This document shows positions 1 through 8,750 of a stretch of 50,414 bases of DNA, piece by piece. The notes below the pieces were generated by a model, which made no database searches, had not been told where the DNA came from, and worked only from the letters and a program-made list of their open reading frames with translations. Source of the stretch: Streptomyces mesophilus (GTDB taxonomy: Bacteria; Actinomycetota; Actinomycetes; Streptomycetales; Streptomycetaceae); assembly GCF_011044995.1 (NCBI RefSeq), contig NZ_JAAKZW010000026.1, positions 1-50,414 of the forward strand, in the 5' to 3' direction. A program made the position numbers and the translations under genes. The stretch's first letter is position 1; each line of letters begins with the position of its first letter.

Positions 1-40
1 CACCCCGCCCGCCCGGACCGAGCCGGAGGTCCGCCCGTGA
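1..40 (+). CDS. 3' end of an upstream CDS, probably the partner sensor kinase (partial)
   Basis: Only the last dozen codons are in the window: a frame reading T-P-A-A-R-T-E-P-E-V-R-P and ending in TGA at 38-40. Its stop overlaps the GTG of the response regulator gene as GTGA, the usual coupling of a histidine kinase gene with its regulator gene. No domain is visible, so the kinase identity is inferred only from gene order. Confidence 0.35.
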   Translation, partial: TPPARTEPEVRP

Positions 41-672
41 CCGACACCCCCATCCGTCTGCTCCTCGCCGACGACCACCCCGTCGTACGGGCAGGGCTGC
101 GCGCGGTCCTGGAGACCGAGCCCGGACTCGCCGTGGTGGCGGAAGCGGCCACCGCCGAAGACGCGGTCGTCCGCGCGGCCGCGGGCGATATCGATGTCGT
201 CCTGATGGACCTGCAGTTCGGCAAGGGAATGGGAGGCGCCGAGGCCACCGCGCTGATCACCGCACGCCCGGACGCCCCGCGCGTCCTGGTCGTCACCACG
301 TACGACTCCGATGCCGACACCCTGCCCGCGATCGAGGCCGGCGCGACCGGCTACCTCCTCAAGGACGCGCCTCCGGAGGATCTGGCGGCCGCGGTACGTA
401 CGGCTGCCGCGGGCCGCACGATCCTGGCCCCCGCGGTCGCGGACCGTCTGATGCACCGCCTCCGCACCCCTGCGGCCGCGCTGACCCGGCGCGAGACGGA
501 AGTCCTCACCCTGGTCGCGGAAGGCTTGTCGAACCAGGCGATCGGCCGGCAGCTCCACCTCACCGAGGGCACGGTCAAGTCCCATCTGGCCCGCGTCTAC
601 GCCAAGTTGGACGTCGATTCGCGTACGTCCGCCGTGGCGACCGCGGCAGCACTGGGGCTCATCCGCCGCTAG
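37..672 (+). CDS. NarL/FixJ-type two-component response regulator
   Basis: A 211-residue cytoplasmic DNA-binding regulator. The receiver domain (about 5-120) has the acidic pair D12-D13, the predicted phospho-acceptor D58, T87 and K109. A LuxR-type helix-turn-helix fills about 145-210 (LTRRETEVLTLVAEGLSNQAI, then a typical recognition helix). The GTG start is chosen because GGAGG lies at 25-29, and it overlaps the stop of the upstream frame. Its 3' end overlaps the stop of the convergent WYL regulator gene by two bases. Targets cannot be deduced. Family assignment is secure. Confidence 0.93.
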   Translation: MTDTPIRLLLADDHPVVRAGLRAVLETEPGLAVVAEAATAEDAVVRAAAGDIDVVLMDLQFGKGMGGAEATALITARPDAPRVLVVTTYDSDADTLPAIEAGATGYLLKDAPPEDLAAAVRTAAAGRTILAPAVADRLMHRLRTPAAALTRRETEVLTLVAEGLSNQAIGRQLHLTEGTVKSHLARVYAKLDVDSRTSAVATAAALGLIRR

Positions 673-1655
673 ACCCGTCCGCGCGCGTAGCGGCTCGCGA
701 GCGCGGCGGCGCGTTCGTGCAGACGGTCGCGCAGCCACTGCGGGCTCAGCGCTTCCGCCTGTGTGCCGAGCTGCCACAGCGCCCATTGCGCGTGCCTCGC
801 GTCCTGGAAGGCCACGTCGAGGCGCAACCAGCCGTCCTCGTCGGCCTCTTCGGCCTCTTCGCCGAGGACGGCGACGGCGGTGCCGACCAGCTCCTCCCGC
901 CGCGCCGGATCCACCCGTACCCGCACGGTGACCTGGTCGCCGCCGGTGCGGAACCGCGTGCTGCGCTCCTGCCAGGCCCGGTCGAGATCGACCCGGGCCG
1001 GCCGGGCGGCGGGCTCGGCGAGTGCTTCGGCCGCCAGGATCCGGGACAGCCGGTACGTGCGGTCCTCGCCGGATCGCGCGGCCAGCAGGTAGCCCCGGTC
1101 GCGGATGGTGACCAGGCCGATCGGATCGACGGTGCGCCACGCGGGGTCCTGATCGGCGGCCGCGTACCGGATGCGCAGCCGGTGGCCGGAGAGCACGGCG
1201 CGCAGCACCTCGGCCGCCACGGCGTCCGGCACTTCGTCGTCGACGAGCCGGCGGGAGAGCAGGTCGGTCTCCGGGTCGATGAGGAGGCGTTCGGCCACGC
1301 CGGCCGCGGTGTGGCGATAGCTCTCGGGCAGCGCGTCGACCACCTTGAGCATCGCCGCGGCGAGCGAGGAGCCGAGCCCGAAGGCCTGTGCGCCGCGCCG
1401 CGATCCGGCGACCAGGAGGGCGAGGGCTTCGTCGGGGTTCAGCCCGGTGAGCTCGGTACGGAATCCGGGCAGCAACGCGAATCCGCCGTGCCGGCCGCGC
1501 TCCGCGTAGACAGGAACCCCGGCCGCGGACAGTGCCTCGATGTCGCGCAGCACGGTGCGCGTGGAGACCTCCAACTCCTCGGCCAGCGCGGCCGCGGACA
1601 TGCGTCCTTGCTGCCGCAGCAGCAGCACCAGGGACACCAACCGGTCGGCACGCAT
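669..1655 (-). CDS. YafY-type HTH/WYL-domain transcriptional regulator
   Basis: A 328-residue protein with an N-terminal HTH_11/DeoR-like winged helix (about 1-55, with the recognition segment LEVSTRTVLRDIEAL). A WYL domain follows (about 140-225), then a WCX-like C-terminal extension rich in Val/Arg strands. WYL proteins bind DNA and sense small ligands or nucleic acids. The gene is divergent from a RidA gene across an 80-base gap containing a perfect inverted repeat of the TGACA-N5-TGTCA kind, so autoregulation and control of the RidA gene are likely. Ligand unknown. Confidence 0.9.
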   Translation of the reverse strand: MRADRLVSLVLLLRQQGRMSAAALAEELEVSTRTVLRDIEALSAAGVPVYAERGRHGGFALLPGFRTELTGLNPDEALALLVAGSRRGAQAFGLGSSLAAAMLKVVDALPESYRHTAAGVAERLLIDPETDLLSRRLVDDEVPDAVAAEVLRAVLSGHRLRIRYAAADQDPAWRTVDPIGLVTIRDRGYLLAARSGEDRTYRLSRILAAEALAEPAARPARVDLDRAWQERSTRFRTGGDQVTVRVRVDPARREELVGTAVAVLGEEAEEADEDGWLRLDVAFQDARHAQWALWQLGTQAEALSPQWLRDRLHERAAALASRYARGRV

Positions 1656-1675
1656 GCCGGAACCCTAATCAAATA

Positions 1676-1694
1676 CATGACAGGGGATGTCATG
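1676..1694. promoter_or_regulatory. Inverted repeat, probable operator of the WYL regulator
   Basis: CATGACA (1676-1682), five-base spacer GGGGA, TGTCATG (1688-1694): perfect 7-bp arms. It lies 21 bases upstream of the WYL start codon and 41 upstream of the RidA start, in an otherwise AT-richer gap. Position and symmetry suggest the operator for the divergent pair; binding itself is inferred. Confidence 0.6.
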
Positions 1695-1735
1695 AATGGT
1701 TGGCAGGCTCGGCACCGCACGAGGAGGAGAACTCG

Positions 1736-2149
1736 ATGGGAGCTGATGTGGGCGTGGAGCGAACGGCGGTCAACCCGTGGGCGTGGTCCGGGGAGTTGGG
1801 GTACAACCAGGGCGAACTCGTCACCGGACACACCCGGACCCTGTACTGCTCGGGACAGACCGCGATGAGCGAGGACGGCAAGCCCGAGCACGCCGGTGAC
1901 ATGGCGGCGCAGCTGACGCTGAGCCTGGACAACCTGGAGGCGGTGCTCGGGGAGGCCGGCATGACGCTGGCCCACTTGGTCCGGCTCAATGTGTACACCA
2001 CCGACGTCGACCGGCTCTTCGCGCACTACGGCGTGCTGGCCGCGCGGTTGGGGGCGGCACGGGTGGCGCCTGCCACCACGATGCTCGGGGTCACGCGGCT
2101 GGCGATCCCCGACCTGTTGGTGGAGCTGGAAGGAACCGCGGTGGCCTGA
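1736..2149 (+). CDS. RidA/YjgF family protein
   Basis: A 137-residue RidA-family protein. Members are trimers that hydrolyse reactive enamine/imine intermediates to ketones plus ammonia; more distant members have other roles. Visible family features are the conserved sequence TLYCSGQTAMSEDG, an NLEAVLGEAGM helix, the VRLNVYTTD strand and the C-terminal ATTMLGVTRLAIPDLLVELE block. ATG 1736 is chosen because GGAGGAGA sits just upstream; longer readings would run into the divergent regulatory region. It probably responds to the adjacent WYL regulator. The exact substrate is unknown. Confidence 0.9.
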   Translation: MGADVGVERTAVNPWAWSGELGYNQGELVTGHTRTLYCSGQTAMSEDGKPEHAGDMAAQLTLSLDNLEAVLGEAGMTLAHLVRLNVYTTDVDRLFAHYGVLAARLGAARVAPATTMLGVTRLAIPDLLVELEGTAVA

Positions 2150-2156
2150 TCCCGGT

Positions 2157-2187
2157 GAACGGTGGGGCGGGGCCCGCCCCACCGTTC
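2157..2187. terminator. Bidirectional hairpin terminator
   Basis: GAACGGTGGGGCGGG (2157-2171), one central base, then its exact complement (2173-2187). It lies between the stops of the convergent RidA and isochorismatase-family genes. There is no U-tract, which is common for Streptomyces terminators. Confidence 0.8.
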
Positions 2188-2194
2188 GTACGGC

Positions 2195-2812
2195 TCAGGC
2201 CCGCAGCGCGTCCACCGTCGGCGCCACGGTGCCGAACAGGTCGGTGATCGTGGTCAGCGCGGCCGACTGGAGCGCGGCGGCCGGCACGACGGACCCGTCG
2301 GGCGCGGTGAGGTTGCGGGTGGCGGTGGCCTCCGCGACGACGGTGGGGCTGTAGCCGAGGTTGAAGGCGCCCTGGGTCGTGTAGTTGACGCACATGTGGG
2401 TCATGAACCCGGCGATGATCAGGTTCTTGCCGCTGCCCGGGGCGGCGTCGAGGCCGGTGAGCACGTCACCGAGGTTCGTCTCGTGGAAGGAGTTCGGGAA
2501 GCCCTTGACCACCACGGCCTCGCCCTCGGCCGGGGCGACCTCGTCGCTGATGGCACCGATCTCGGCGCGGATGTCGTACGGGGTGCCTTCGCCGCCGTCG
2601 TTGAGGACGTGGACGACGGGAGCGCCGGCGGCGCGGGCACGCTCGAGCAGCCGGGCGCCGGCCGCAAGGGCCTCTTCGGCGCCTTCGAGCGCCATGACGC
2701 CGGTGCGGTAGGTGTTCTGGAAGTCGATCATCACGACGATCGAGTCGCCGAGCTTCGGCAGCTCGTTGCCGAGTCCGACGACCTCGCGCAGGGACTTCGA
2801 GGGCTGAGTCAT
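2195..2812 (-). CDS. Isochorismatase-family cysteine hydrolase
   Basis: A 205-residue alpha/beta hydrolase of the isochorismatase-like (cysteine hydrolase) family. The expected triad is visible as D30 (in VVMIDFQNTY), K103 (VVVKGFPNSF) and C141 (GFMTHMCVNYTT). Members cleave vinyl ethers or amides such as isochorismate, nicotinamide or biuret; the substrate here cannot be told. A GAAAGG ribosome-binding site precedes ATG 2812. The GlxA-type regulator gene lies 99 bases upstream in the same direction, so the two are probably cotranscribed or functionally linked. Confidence 0.92.
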   Translation of the reverse strand: MTQPSKSLREVVGLGNELPKLGDSIVVMIDFQNTYRTGVMALEGAEEALAAGARLLERARAAGAPVVHVLNDGGEGTPYDIRAEIGAISDEVAPAEGEAVVVKGFPNSFHETNLGDVLTGLDAAPGSGKNLIIAGFMTHMCVNYTTQGAFNLGYSPTVVAEATATRNLTAPDGSVVPAAALQSAALTTITDLFGTVAPTVDALRA

Positions 2813-2911
2813 GGTGTGCCTTTCATCGGGTGGTGCTGTCGGGGGTGCGGTTCCGGGCAGGGCGAAGCCGCCGGGTGCGCCGGTGGAACACGTCGTACGT
2901 GGGCTCGTGGG

Positions 2912-3904
2912 TCAGAGGGAACTGGTGCGAAAACGGCGCCGGTACCCGGCCGGTGTGGTGGCCAACTGCCGTTTGAACGCGCGGTGCAGGGTTTCCGCGG
3001 AGCCGAGTCCGGCCGCCGCGGCGATGCGGTCGAGTGCGTCGTCGGTCGTCTCCAGGAGACGGCGCGCGGTCTCGACCCGGGCGGACTCGACATAGGTGGC
3101 CGGGCTCTGTCCGGTCTCCTGTTTGAAGACCCGGGCGAAGTGCCGCTCGCTGAGACACATCCGGTCGGCGAGCACCTCCGCGGACAGGTCCTGGTCGAGG
3201 TGGTCGGCGATCCACACCCGCAGTTCGTCGATGTCGCGCCGGGCCGCGGCCGGACGGCTCAGCGGTACGGAGAACTGGCTCTGTCCGCCCTGCCGCTTGA
3301 GGTACATGACGAGCTGCCGGGCCACCGCAAGCGCGACGTCCTCGCCGAGATCCTCCGCGACCAGGGCCAGGGAGAGGTCGAGGCAGGCGCTGATCCCGGC
3401 GCCCGTCCACAGCCTTCCGCGGTCGGTACGGACGAAGATCGGGTCCGGGTCGACCGTGACGGCGGGGTGGTCGGCGGCCAGCTGGGCGGCGGTCGTCCAG
3501 TGGGTCGTGGCCGTCTTGCCGTCCAGGAGCCCGGCGGCCGCGAGCAGATGCGCCCCGACGCACACGGAGGCGACGCGCCGCGATCGCGGTGCGGTCTTCT
3601 CGATCCAGGCCACGATGTCCGGGTCGATACGGGCCACGGGCCCCTCGTCGGTGAGGTCGACCGCTCCCGGTACGAGCAGGGTGTCGACCTGCCCTTCCAC
3701 CTCGTCGAAGCCGAGATCGGCGACGACCCGTACACCTGCCGAGGTGGTCACCTCTCCCGCGGCGGGCCCGGCGAGGCGGACCTCGTAACCGGCGCGGCCT
3801 TCGCTCACGCGATTCGCGAGCGAGAAGACCTCGGCCGGTCCCGTGACGTCGAGGAGGTCGACATCGGGGAAGACCGCGATGACGACTCGGTGCTTGAGGG
3901 GCAT
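2912..3904 (-). CDS. GlxA-family transcriptional regulator (DJ-1/PfpI domain plus AraC HTH)
   Basis: A 330-residue regulator. The N-terminal DJ-1/PfpI-like domain (about 1-190) starts MPLKHRVVIAVFPDVDLLDV and has C115 at the nucleophile elbow (ASVCVGAHLLAAAGLL). The C-terminal AraC-type domain (about 225-328) has two helix-turn-helix units, one with LADRMCLSERHFARVF and the other ending RAFKRQLATTPAGYRRRF. GlxA proteins regulate amine, choline or arginine catabolism in other bacteria. The likely local target is the downstream isochorismatase-family gene. Confidence 0.93.
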   Translation of the reverse strand: MPLKHRVVIAVFPDVDLLDVTGPAEVFSLANRVSEGRAGYEVRLAGPAAGEVTTSAGVRVVADLGFDEVEGQVDTLLVPGAVDLTDEGPVARIDPDIVAWIEKTAPRSRRVASVCVGAHLLAAAGLLDGKTATTHWTTAAQLAADHPAVTVDPDPIFVRTDRGRLWTGAGISACLDLSLALVAEDLGEDVALAVARQLVMYLKRQGGQSQFSVPLSRPAAARRDIDELRVWIADHLDQDLSAEVLADRMCLSERHFARVFKQETGQSPATYVESARVETARRLLETTDDALDRIAAAAGLGSAETLHRAFKRQLATTPAGYRRRFRTSSL

Positions 3905-4026
3905 GTCCCCATCCTCGCCCGCGGCCGCGATGGCGGCAATGACGGCTGTCTGTCACATTCGGACATGACCGTCGGCGGGTGGACAGGGACGGCGGCAGGC
4001 GTGCCCCGATTCATGACGGCATGCAT

Positions 4027-4806
4027 TCAGGGCGAGCTCGACGTGGTCGATTCGTCTCCGTCGTAGGTGACCAGGGTGTTCTGCGTGACGTGGCCGGCCA
4101 GACCGAGGATCAGGAAGAGCACGAGGAGGACCTTGGCGCCGGTGTCGAGCAGCAGCGGCCGGGTCACCGACCGCGCTTCCTCCCCCGTACCGGGGGTGTC
4201 ACCGAACAGGTGCTTGGGATACGCGGGCGTGAGCAGCGAGAAGTAGGCGGAGGTGCGCAGCTGGTAGCGGGCCATGGCCGCGGTGGCGGTGAAGACGGGG
4301 GCCGGCAGCCGTCCCAGGATGATGCCGAGGAGCCAGAAGATCCAGCTGAGCGCCGCCCAGCCGTACTGGAGAAGGGCGATGACGATGGCCGCGGGAATCC
4401 CCAGGATCAGCCGGAACAGCACGGCGAGCCGGTTCAGCTCGGTGGGGCGCACCTCGATCTGTACGGGGTAGTCGGGGGCCGTGAACGAGAACGGCGGATA
4501 GCGGTCCACCAGCAGCAGGGCGCTCGCGCCGACCCGGGTCCGGTAGGCCAGGACCGAGGCCAGGAAGGAGTAGATCGAGTCGGGCAGCCGCCCCAGGACC
4601 AGGGCCGCGAACCATCCGGCGATGGTGACGAAGAACGCTGCGAAGGACAGCAGGGCGGTCACGATGAACTGCGGCACCAACAGCAGCCACCGCAGCAGTA
4701 CTGTCCAGCGGCGCTGCCGTCCGTCCGCGTGCAGGTCGAAGACGGGCAGCCACTCGCCTTCGTGTACGGGTTCCATGGGTGTTCGCGGGTCCCAGCCTGC
4801 TGCCAT
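4027..4806 (-). CDS. DUF4389 domain membrane protein
   Basis: A 259-residue membrane protein of unknown function with two similar DUF4389-like halves. Each half has a polar lead, a hydrophobic hairpin and a GRLPxxxxxF segment (FAALVLGRLPDSIYSF and LGIILGRLPAPVFTA), followed by R(T/L)R-type residues and an F..P.YP motif. A further transmembrane helix lies near the C terminus. ATG 4806 is preferred because GGAG lies six bases upstream. An upstream ATG at 4866 would add 20 residues without a clear ribosome-binding site. No neighbour suggests a role. Confidence 0.8.
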   Translation of the reverse strand: MAAGWDPRTPMEPVHEGEWLPVFDLHADGRQRRWTVLLRWLLLVPQFIVTALLSFAAFFVTIAGWFAALVLGRLPDSIYSFLASVLAYRTRVGASALLLVDRYPPFSFTAPDYPVQIEVRPTELNRLAVLFRLILGIPAAIVIALLQYGWAALSWIFWLLGIILGRLPAPVFTATAAMARYQLRTSAYFSLLTPAYPKHLFGDTPGTGEEARSVTRPLLLDTGAKVLLVLFLILGLAGHVTQNTLVTYDGDESTTSSSP

Positions 4807-5002
4807 GACGCGCTCCAGGTGTTCCGGTCGGCCGTCTGACTGCCATCGTGTGGCGGGACGGCGCACCGCGCACGGCCAGGCATCCGATTGGCCAGATCAC
4901 GTCACCCGCAGCTCCGGCGGTCACGCCGGGTCGGGCCTGGGGGCCCGACGCCGCCCCGCTGACACATCAGCCGGGCGGCGCGAGCCTGCCGGGCACCGGC
5001 TC

Positions 5003-5623
<621 letters not shown>

Positions 5624-5684
5624 CCGGCGAGTTTAAAGCGCGTCGGCAGGTCCGCCGGGACAGCGCGTCAACGTCCGCGCCAGG

Positions 5685-6176
5685 TCAGTGCGTGACCTTC
5701 GCCAGGAAGGCTTCGACATTGGCGACCGTACGGGCGATCTTCTCGTCGACGGTGAGGGTCTCGGTCATCTTGAGGACGCCTTCGACCCGCTTGATGCCGC
5801 GGGTGTAGAGCGAGCAGTCGAGATCGGTGCACACGTAGACGCCCACCGAGTCGCCCTGCTTGCCCGCCTTGCCCGCCCGGGGGGCGACCATCAGGGACAC
5901 GCCGCCGTCCTTGGTGGTGAGACAGATCGAGCACATGCTGCGGTGTGCGTGCCCGGCTATGCGCGGGGCGCCGCGCAGCACCACGGCCTGCGGCCGGCCG
6001 TCGATCTCGGTGACGAGGTAGGCGCGGTCGGGTGCCTGCGGGTCGCGCCAGCCGAGGTAGTCGAGGTCGTCCCAGGGGCGTTCTGCCAGGTCACGCGGCA
6101 TGTTGAGGCGTTTGGCCTCGCCCTTCGAGCAGTTCACGAAGGCGGCTCGGATCTCTTGTTCGGTCAGCGGCTTCAT
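5685..6176 (-). CDS. FBP domain protein (EF-G-binding treble-clef zinc finger)
   Basis: A 163-residue protein resembling the C-terminal FBP domain of elongation-factor-G-binding proteins. Four cysteines in two pairs (C82, C85 in MCSICLTT and C116, C121 in VCTDLDCSLY) form a likely zinc site. EF-G-binding FusB-type proteins release EF-G from stalled ribosomes and give fusidic acid resistance in staphylococci; an actinobacterial role is not established. ATG 6176 begins the conserved MKPLTEQEIRAAF helix. It is divergent from a TetR gene across a 25-bp palindrome, so the TetR protein may control it too. Confidence 0.85.
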   Translation of the reverse strand: MKPLTEQEIRAAFVNCSKGEAKRLNMPRDLAERPWDDLDYLGWRDPQAPDRAYLVTEIDGRPQAVVLRGAPRIAGHAHRSMCSICLTTKDGGVSLMVAPRAGKAGKQGDSVGVYVCTDLDCSLYTRGIKRVEGVLKMTETLTVDEKIARTVANVEAFLAKVTH

Positions 6177-6189
6177 AACGGCGATCGTA

Positions 6190-6214
6190 ATTTGCCTAAA
6201 GGCTTTAGGCAAAT
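6190..6214. promoter_or_regulatory. 25-bp perfect palindrome, probable TetR operator
   Basis: Arms ATTTGCCTAAAG (6190-6201) and CTTTAGGCAAAT (6203-6214) flank one central G, giving 12 of 12 paired positions. It lies between the divergent FBP and TetR genes, is strongly AT-rich against its surroundings, and lies 13 bases upstream of the FBP start and 63 bases upstream of the TetR start. Confidence 0.7.
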
Positions 6215-6277
6215 GCATAATAGCCACAGGACAATGCACCAGAGCTTCACGGCAGGACCAGGCGAGGAGGCCGACGG

Positions 6278-6895
6278 ATGGCACGTGCAGGGCTGACACC
6301 ACAGCGGCTGACACAGGCCGGCGCGGAGCTCGCCGACGAGGTCGGCTTCGAGCAGGTGACCGTGTCGGCGCTGGCACGGCACTTCGATGTGAAGGTCGCG
6401 AGCCTGTACTCGCATGTGAAGAGCTCACACGACCTCAAGACCCGTATCGCCCTGCTGGCCCTGGAGGAGATGGCCGACGCCGCGGCGGACGCGCTCGCGG
6501 GACGCTCGGGCAAGGACGCCCTCGCCGCCTTCGCGAACGTCTACCGGGATTACGCGCGCCGGCATCCGGGCCGCTATGCGGCCTCCCAGCTGCGCCTCAG
6601 CCCCGAGACGGCAGCAGCGAGTGCCGGCGTGCGGCACTCCCAGATGACCCGGGCGATCCTGCGCGGATACGACCTGCCGGAACCCGAGCAGACCCATGCC
6701 GTACGGCTCCTGGGCGGCACGTTCCACGGCTATGTGAGCCTCGAACTGAGCGGCGGCTTCAGCCATAGCGCACCGGATTCGTCGGTGACGTGGGCGCGGA
6801 TCGTGGACGCCCTCGACGCCCTGCTGCGCAACTGGCCGGCCGAGCCCGCACGTGATGCCCGGGTGGAACCCGAACGTGATGACCGAGAGGCCTGA
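6278..6895 (+). CDS. TetR-family transcriptional regulator
   Basis: A 205-residue regulator with an N-terminal TetR helix-turn-helix (about 8-55; VTVSALARHFDVKVASLYSHVKSS) and an all-helical ligand-binding part containing a WHG-like segment around GTFHGYVSLELSGGF. The SGNH hydrolase gene starts seven bases after its stop, so the two form an operon. The 25-bp palindrome upstream is the obvious operator and would also cover the divergent FBP gene. The effector is unknown. Confidence 0.92.
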   Translation: MARAGLTPQRLTQAGAELADEVGFEQVTVSALARHFDVKVASLYSHVKSSHDLKTRIALLALEEMADAAADALAGRSGKDALAAFANVYRDYARRHPGRYAASQLRLSPETAAASAGVRHSQMTRAILRGYDLPEPEQTHAVRLLGGTFHGYVSLELSGGFSHSAPDSSVTWARIVDALDALLRNWPAEPARDARVEPERDDREA

Positions 6896-6902
6896 GGGCA
6901 CC

Positions 6903-8087
6903 ATGAACGACTGGATCACCACCCCGCTGACCACGGCCATCGTGCGCGGGGCCCTGGAACTCGAACCCACCGCACAGGGCGTCCTGCCGCACCGGCTGCC
7001 CGCCCGCGCCCGTGCGCAATGCACCGACGGACAGCTCGCGATGGCCGAGTCGCAGCCCTCGGGCGTACGGATCGCTCTGCGCACCCGCGCCACCGCGCTG
7101 GAGCTGGACACCGTGCCCACCAAGCGCGTGTACGCGGGTGCCCCGGCGCGCCCCGACGGGGTCTACGACCTGCTCGTCGACGGTGAACTCGCCGGGCAGG
7201 CAAGCGTGGGCGGCGGCAACATCCTGACCATCGACATGGCGAGCGGATCGGTCGAGCACACCGCGGGCGCCCCGGGCACGCTCCGTTTCGCCGGGCTGCC
7301 CGACCGCGACAAGGTCGTGGAGCTGTGGCTGCCGCACAACGAGACCACCGAGCTGGTCGCACTGCGCACCGACGCTCCCGTGCAGCCGCTGCCGGCCGAG
7401 GGTCGCAAGGTCTGGCTGCACCACGGCAGTTCGATCAGCCACGGCTCCGATGCGGCGAGCCCGAGCACGACCTGGCCCGCCGTGGCCGCCAGGCTCGCAG
7501 GCGTGGACCTGGTCAATCTCGGGTTCGCCGGCAGCGCCCTGCTCGACCCGTTCACCGCGCGGGCGATGCGGGACACCCCTGCGGACGTGATCAGCGTCAA
7601 GATCGGCATCAATCTCGTCAACCTGGACCTGATGCGGATGCGGGCCTTCGGCCCGGCCGTGCACGGCTTCCTGGACACGATCCGCGAAGGCCACCCGACG
7701 GCGCCGCTCCTGGTCATCTCCCCGATCTACTGCGCGATCCACGAGGAGACCCCGGGACCCGGCACCTTCGACCTCGAAGCCTTCGCGACGGGGAAGCTGT
7801 CCTTCCAGGCCACCGGCGATCCGGCGGAAGCCGCCGCCGGCAAGCTCACCTTGAAGGTCATCCGCGACGAACTAGCCCGCATCGTGGCCCAGCGCGCGGC
7901 CGACGACCCTCATCTCCACCACCTCGACGGCCTCGACCTGTACGGCGAGACCGACTCCGCGGAGCTCCCGCTGCCCGACCAACTGCACCCCGACGCGGCA
8001 ACTCACCTCCGTATCGGAGAACGCTTCGCGAAGCACGCCTTCGTCAACGGGGCCTTCGCCGGGGGCGGTTCGGCGCCCCCTCGCTGA
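6903..8087 (+). CDS. SGNH/GDSL hydrolase with N-terminal beta domain
   Basis: A 394-residue hydrolase. Residues about 1-165 form a beta-rich N-terminal domain like that of SsfX3-type esterases. The SGNH core starts at about 168 with HHGSSISHG, where S177 is the predicted nucleophile. G210 and N237 (KIGIN) match blocks II and III, and the C-terminal LPDQLHPD segment supplies Asp/His. There is no signal peptide, so the enzyme is cytoplasmic. ATG 6903 follows GAGGG and is coupled to the TetR gene. Esterase activity is likely; substrate unknown. Confidence 0.9.
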   Translation: MNDWITTPLTTAIVRGALELEPTAQGVLPHRLPARARAQCTDGQLAMAESQPSGVRIALRTRATALELDTVPTKRVYAGAPARPDGVYDLLVDGELAGQASVGGGNILTIDMASGSVEHTAGAPGTLRFAGLPDRDKVVELWLPHNETTELVALRTDAPVQPLPAEGRKVWLHHGSSISHGSDAASPSTTWPAVAARLAGVDLVNLGFAGSALLDPFTARAMRDTPADVISVKIGINLVNLDLMRMRAFGPAVHGFLDTIREGHPTAPLLVISPIYCAIHEETPGPGTFDLEAFATGKLSFQATGDPAEAAAGKLTLKVIRDELARIVAQRAADDPHLHHLDGLDLYGETDSAELPLPDQLHPDAATHLRIGERFAKHAFVNGAFAGGGSAPPR

Positions 8088-8093
8088 CGGCTT

Positions 8094-8600
8094 CTAGCCG
8101 CCGGTCGAGCCGTCGAGCATCTCGCGCAGGATGTCCAGGTGGCCGTTGTGGCGGGCCGTCTCCTCGGTGAGGTGGAGGAGGATCCAGCGCAGGTCGACGT
8201 GGAGGCCGTTGCGGATGGTTCCCACGGCTCGCTTACCCAGATCGTTCTCGGCGACCAGCTTGCGGTAGCGGGCGCTCTGTTCGGCGTACTCGTCGAGCAA
8301 CTGCGGCAGCGGGAAGTCGACGGCGATCCGCATCTCGCCGTCGGGGTCCTCGTCGGTTATGGGGGCATGGTCTTCCTCGCCCAGGAAGACCACCTGGAAC
8401 CAGTAGTACTCGACCCAGCGGAGGTGGTTGATCACTCCGCACATGGTCATCAGCGGCGAGCCCGGCAGCAGCGCCTTGCGGGCGTTCTCCGCCGAGACGC
8501 CCTCGCATTTGGTGCGGGCGGTGTCACGTGCGTAGTCGAGAAACGTGGTGAGCTGCGTGCGCTCGTCCCACGCGGGCGGGGTGTCATCGATCCTGGTCAT
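8094..8600 (-). CDS. DinB-family protein (DUF664)
   Basis: A 168-residue four-helix-bundle protein of the DinB/DUF664 group. Candidate metal ligands are H59 (GVINHLRWVE) and the histidines in LLHLTEETARHNGHLDILRE (H143, H151, H154). Relatives include mycothiol- and bacillithiol-dependent transferases and metal-dependent thiol enzymes. It converges on the SGNH gene with only six bases between stops. Function cannot be narrowed further. Confidence 0.88.
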   Translation of the reverse strand: MTRIDDTPPAWDERTQLTTFLDYARDTARTKCEGVSAENARKALLPGSPLMTMCGVINHLRWVEYYWFQVVFLGEEDHAPITDEDPDGEMRIAVDFPLPQLLDEYAEQSARYRKLVAENDLGKRAVGTIRNGLHVDLRWILLHLTEETARHNGHLDILREMLDGSTGG

Positions 8601-8750
8601 CGCGCGAAGCCTCGCCGATCATGACGACCGGTGTCGAGGCATTTGCCGAACGGCCCGGCATGATCCCGGCCACTCCCCGGGCGTACACGGGGCAGGACCC
8701 AGGACTTGTCCGGCCGATCACGGTTGTGGGCTGTCGGCCATGATGTCCGG

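Noticed and set aside
3952..3969. GTCA-N10-TGAC repeat upstream of the GlxA regulator
   Set aside because: Four-base arms are too short to stand out in this sequence; the inner bases are not symmetric.
8690..8750. Possible insertion-sequence end (imperfect inverted sequence around GGACTTGTCCGGCCGATCA) matching the transposase relic
   Set aside because: The symmetry is weak, no matching copy was found beyond the relic at 9299, and no target duplication is visible.
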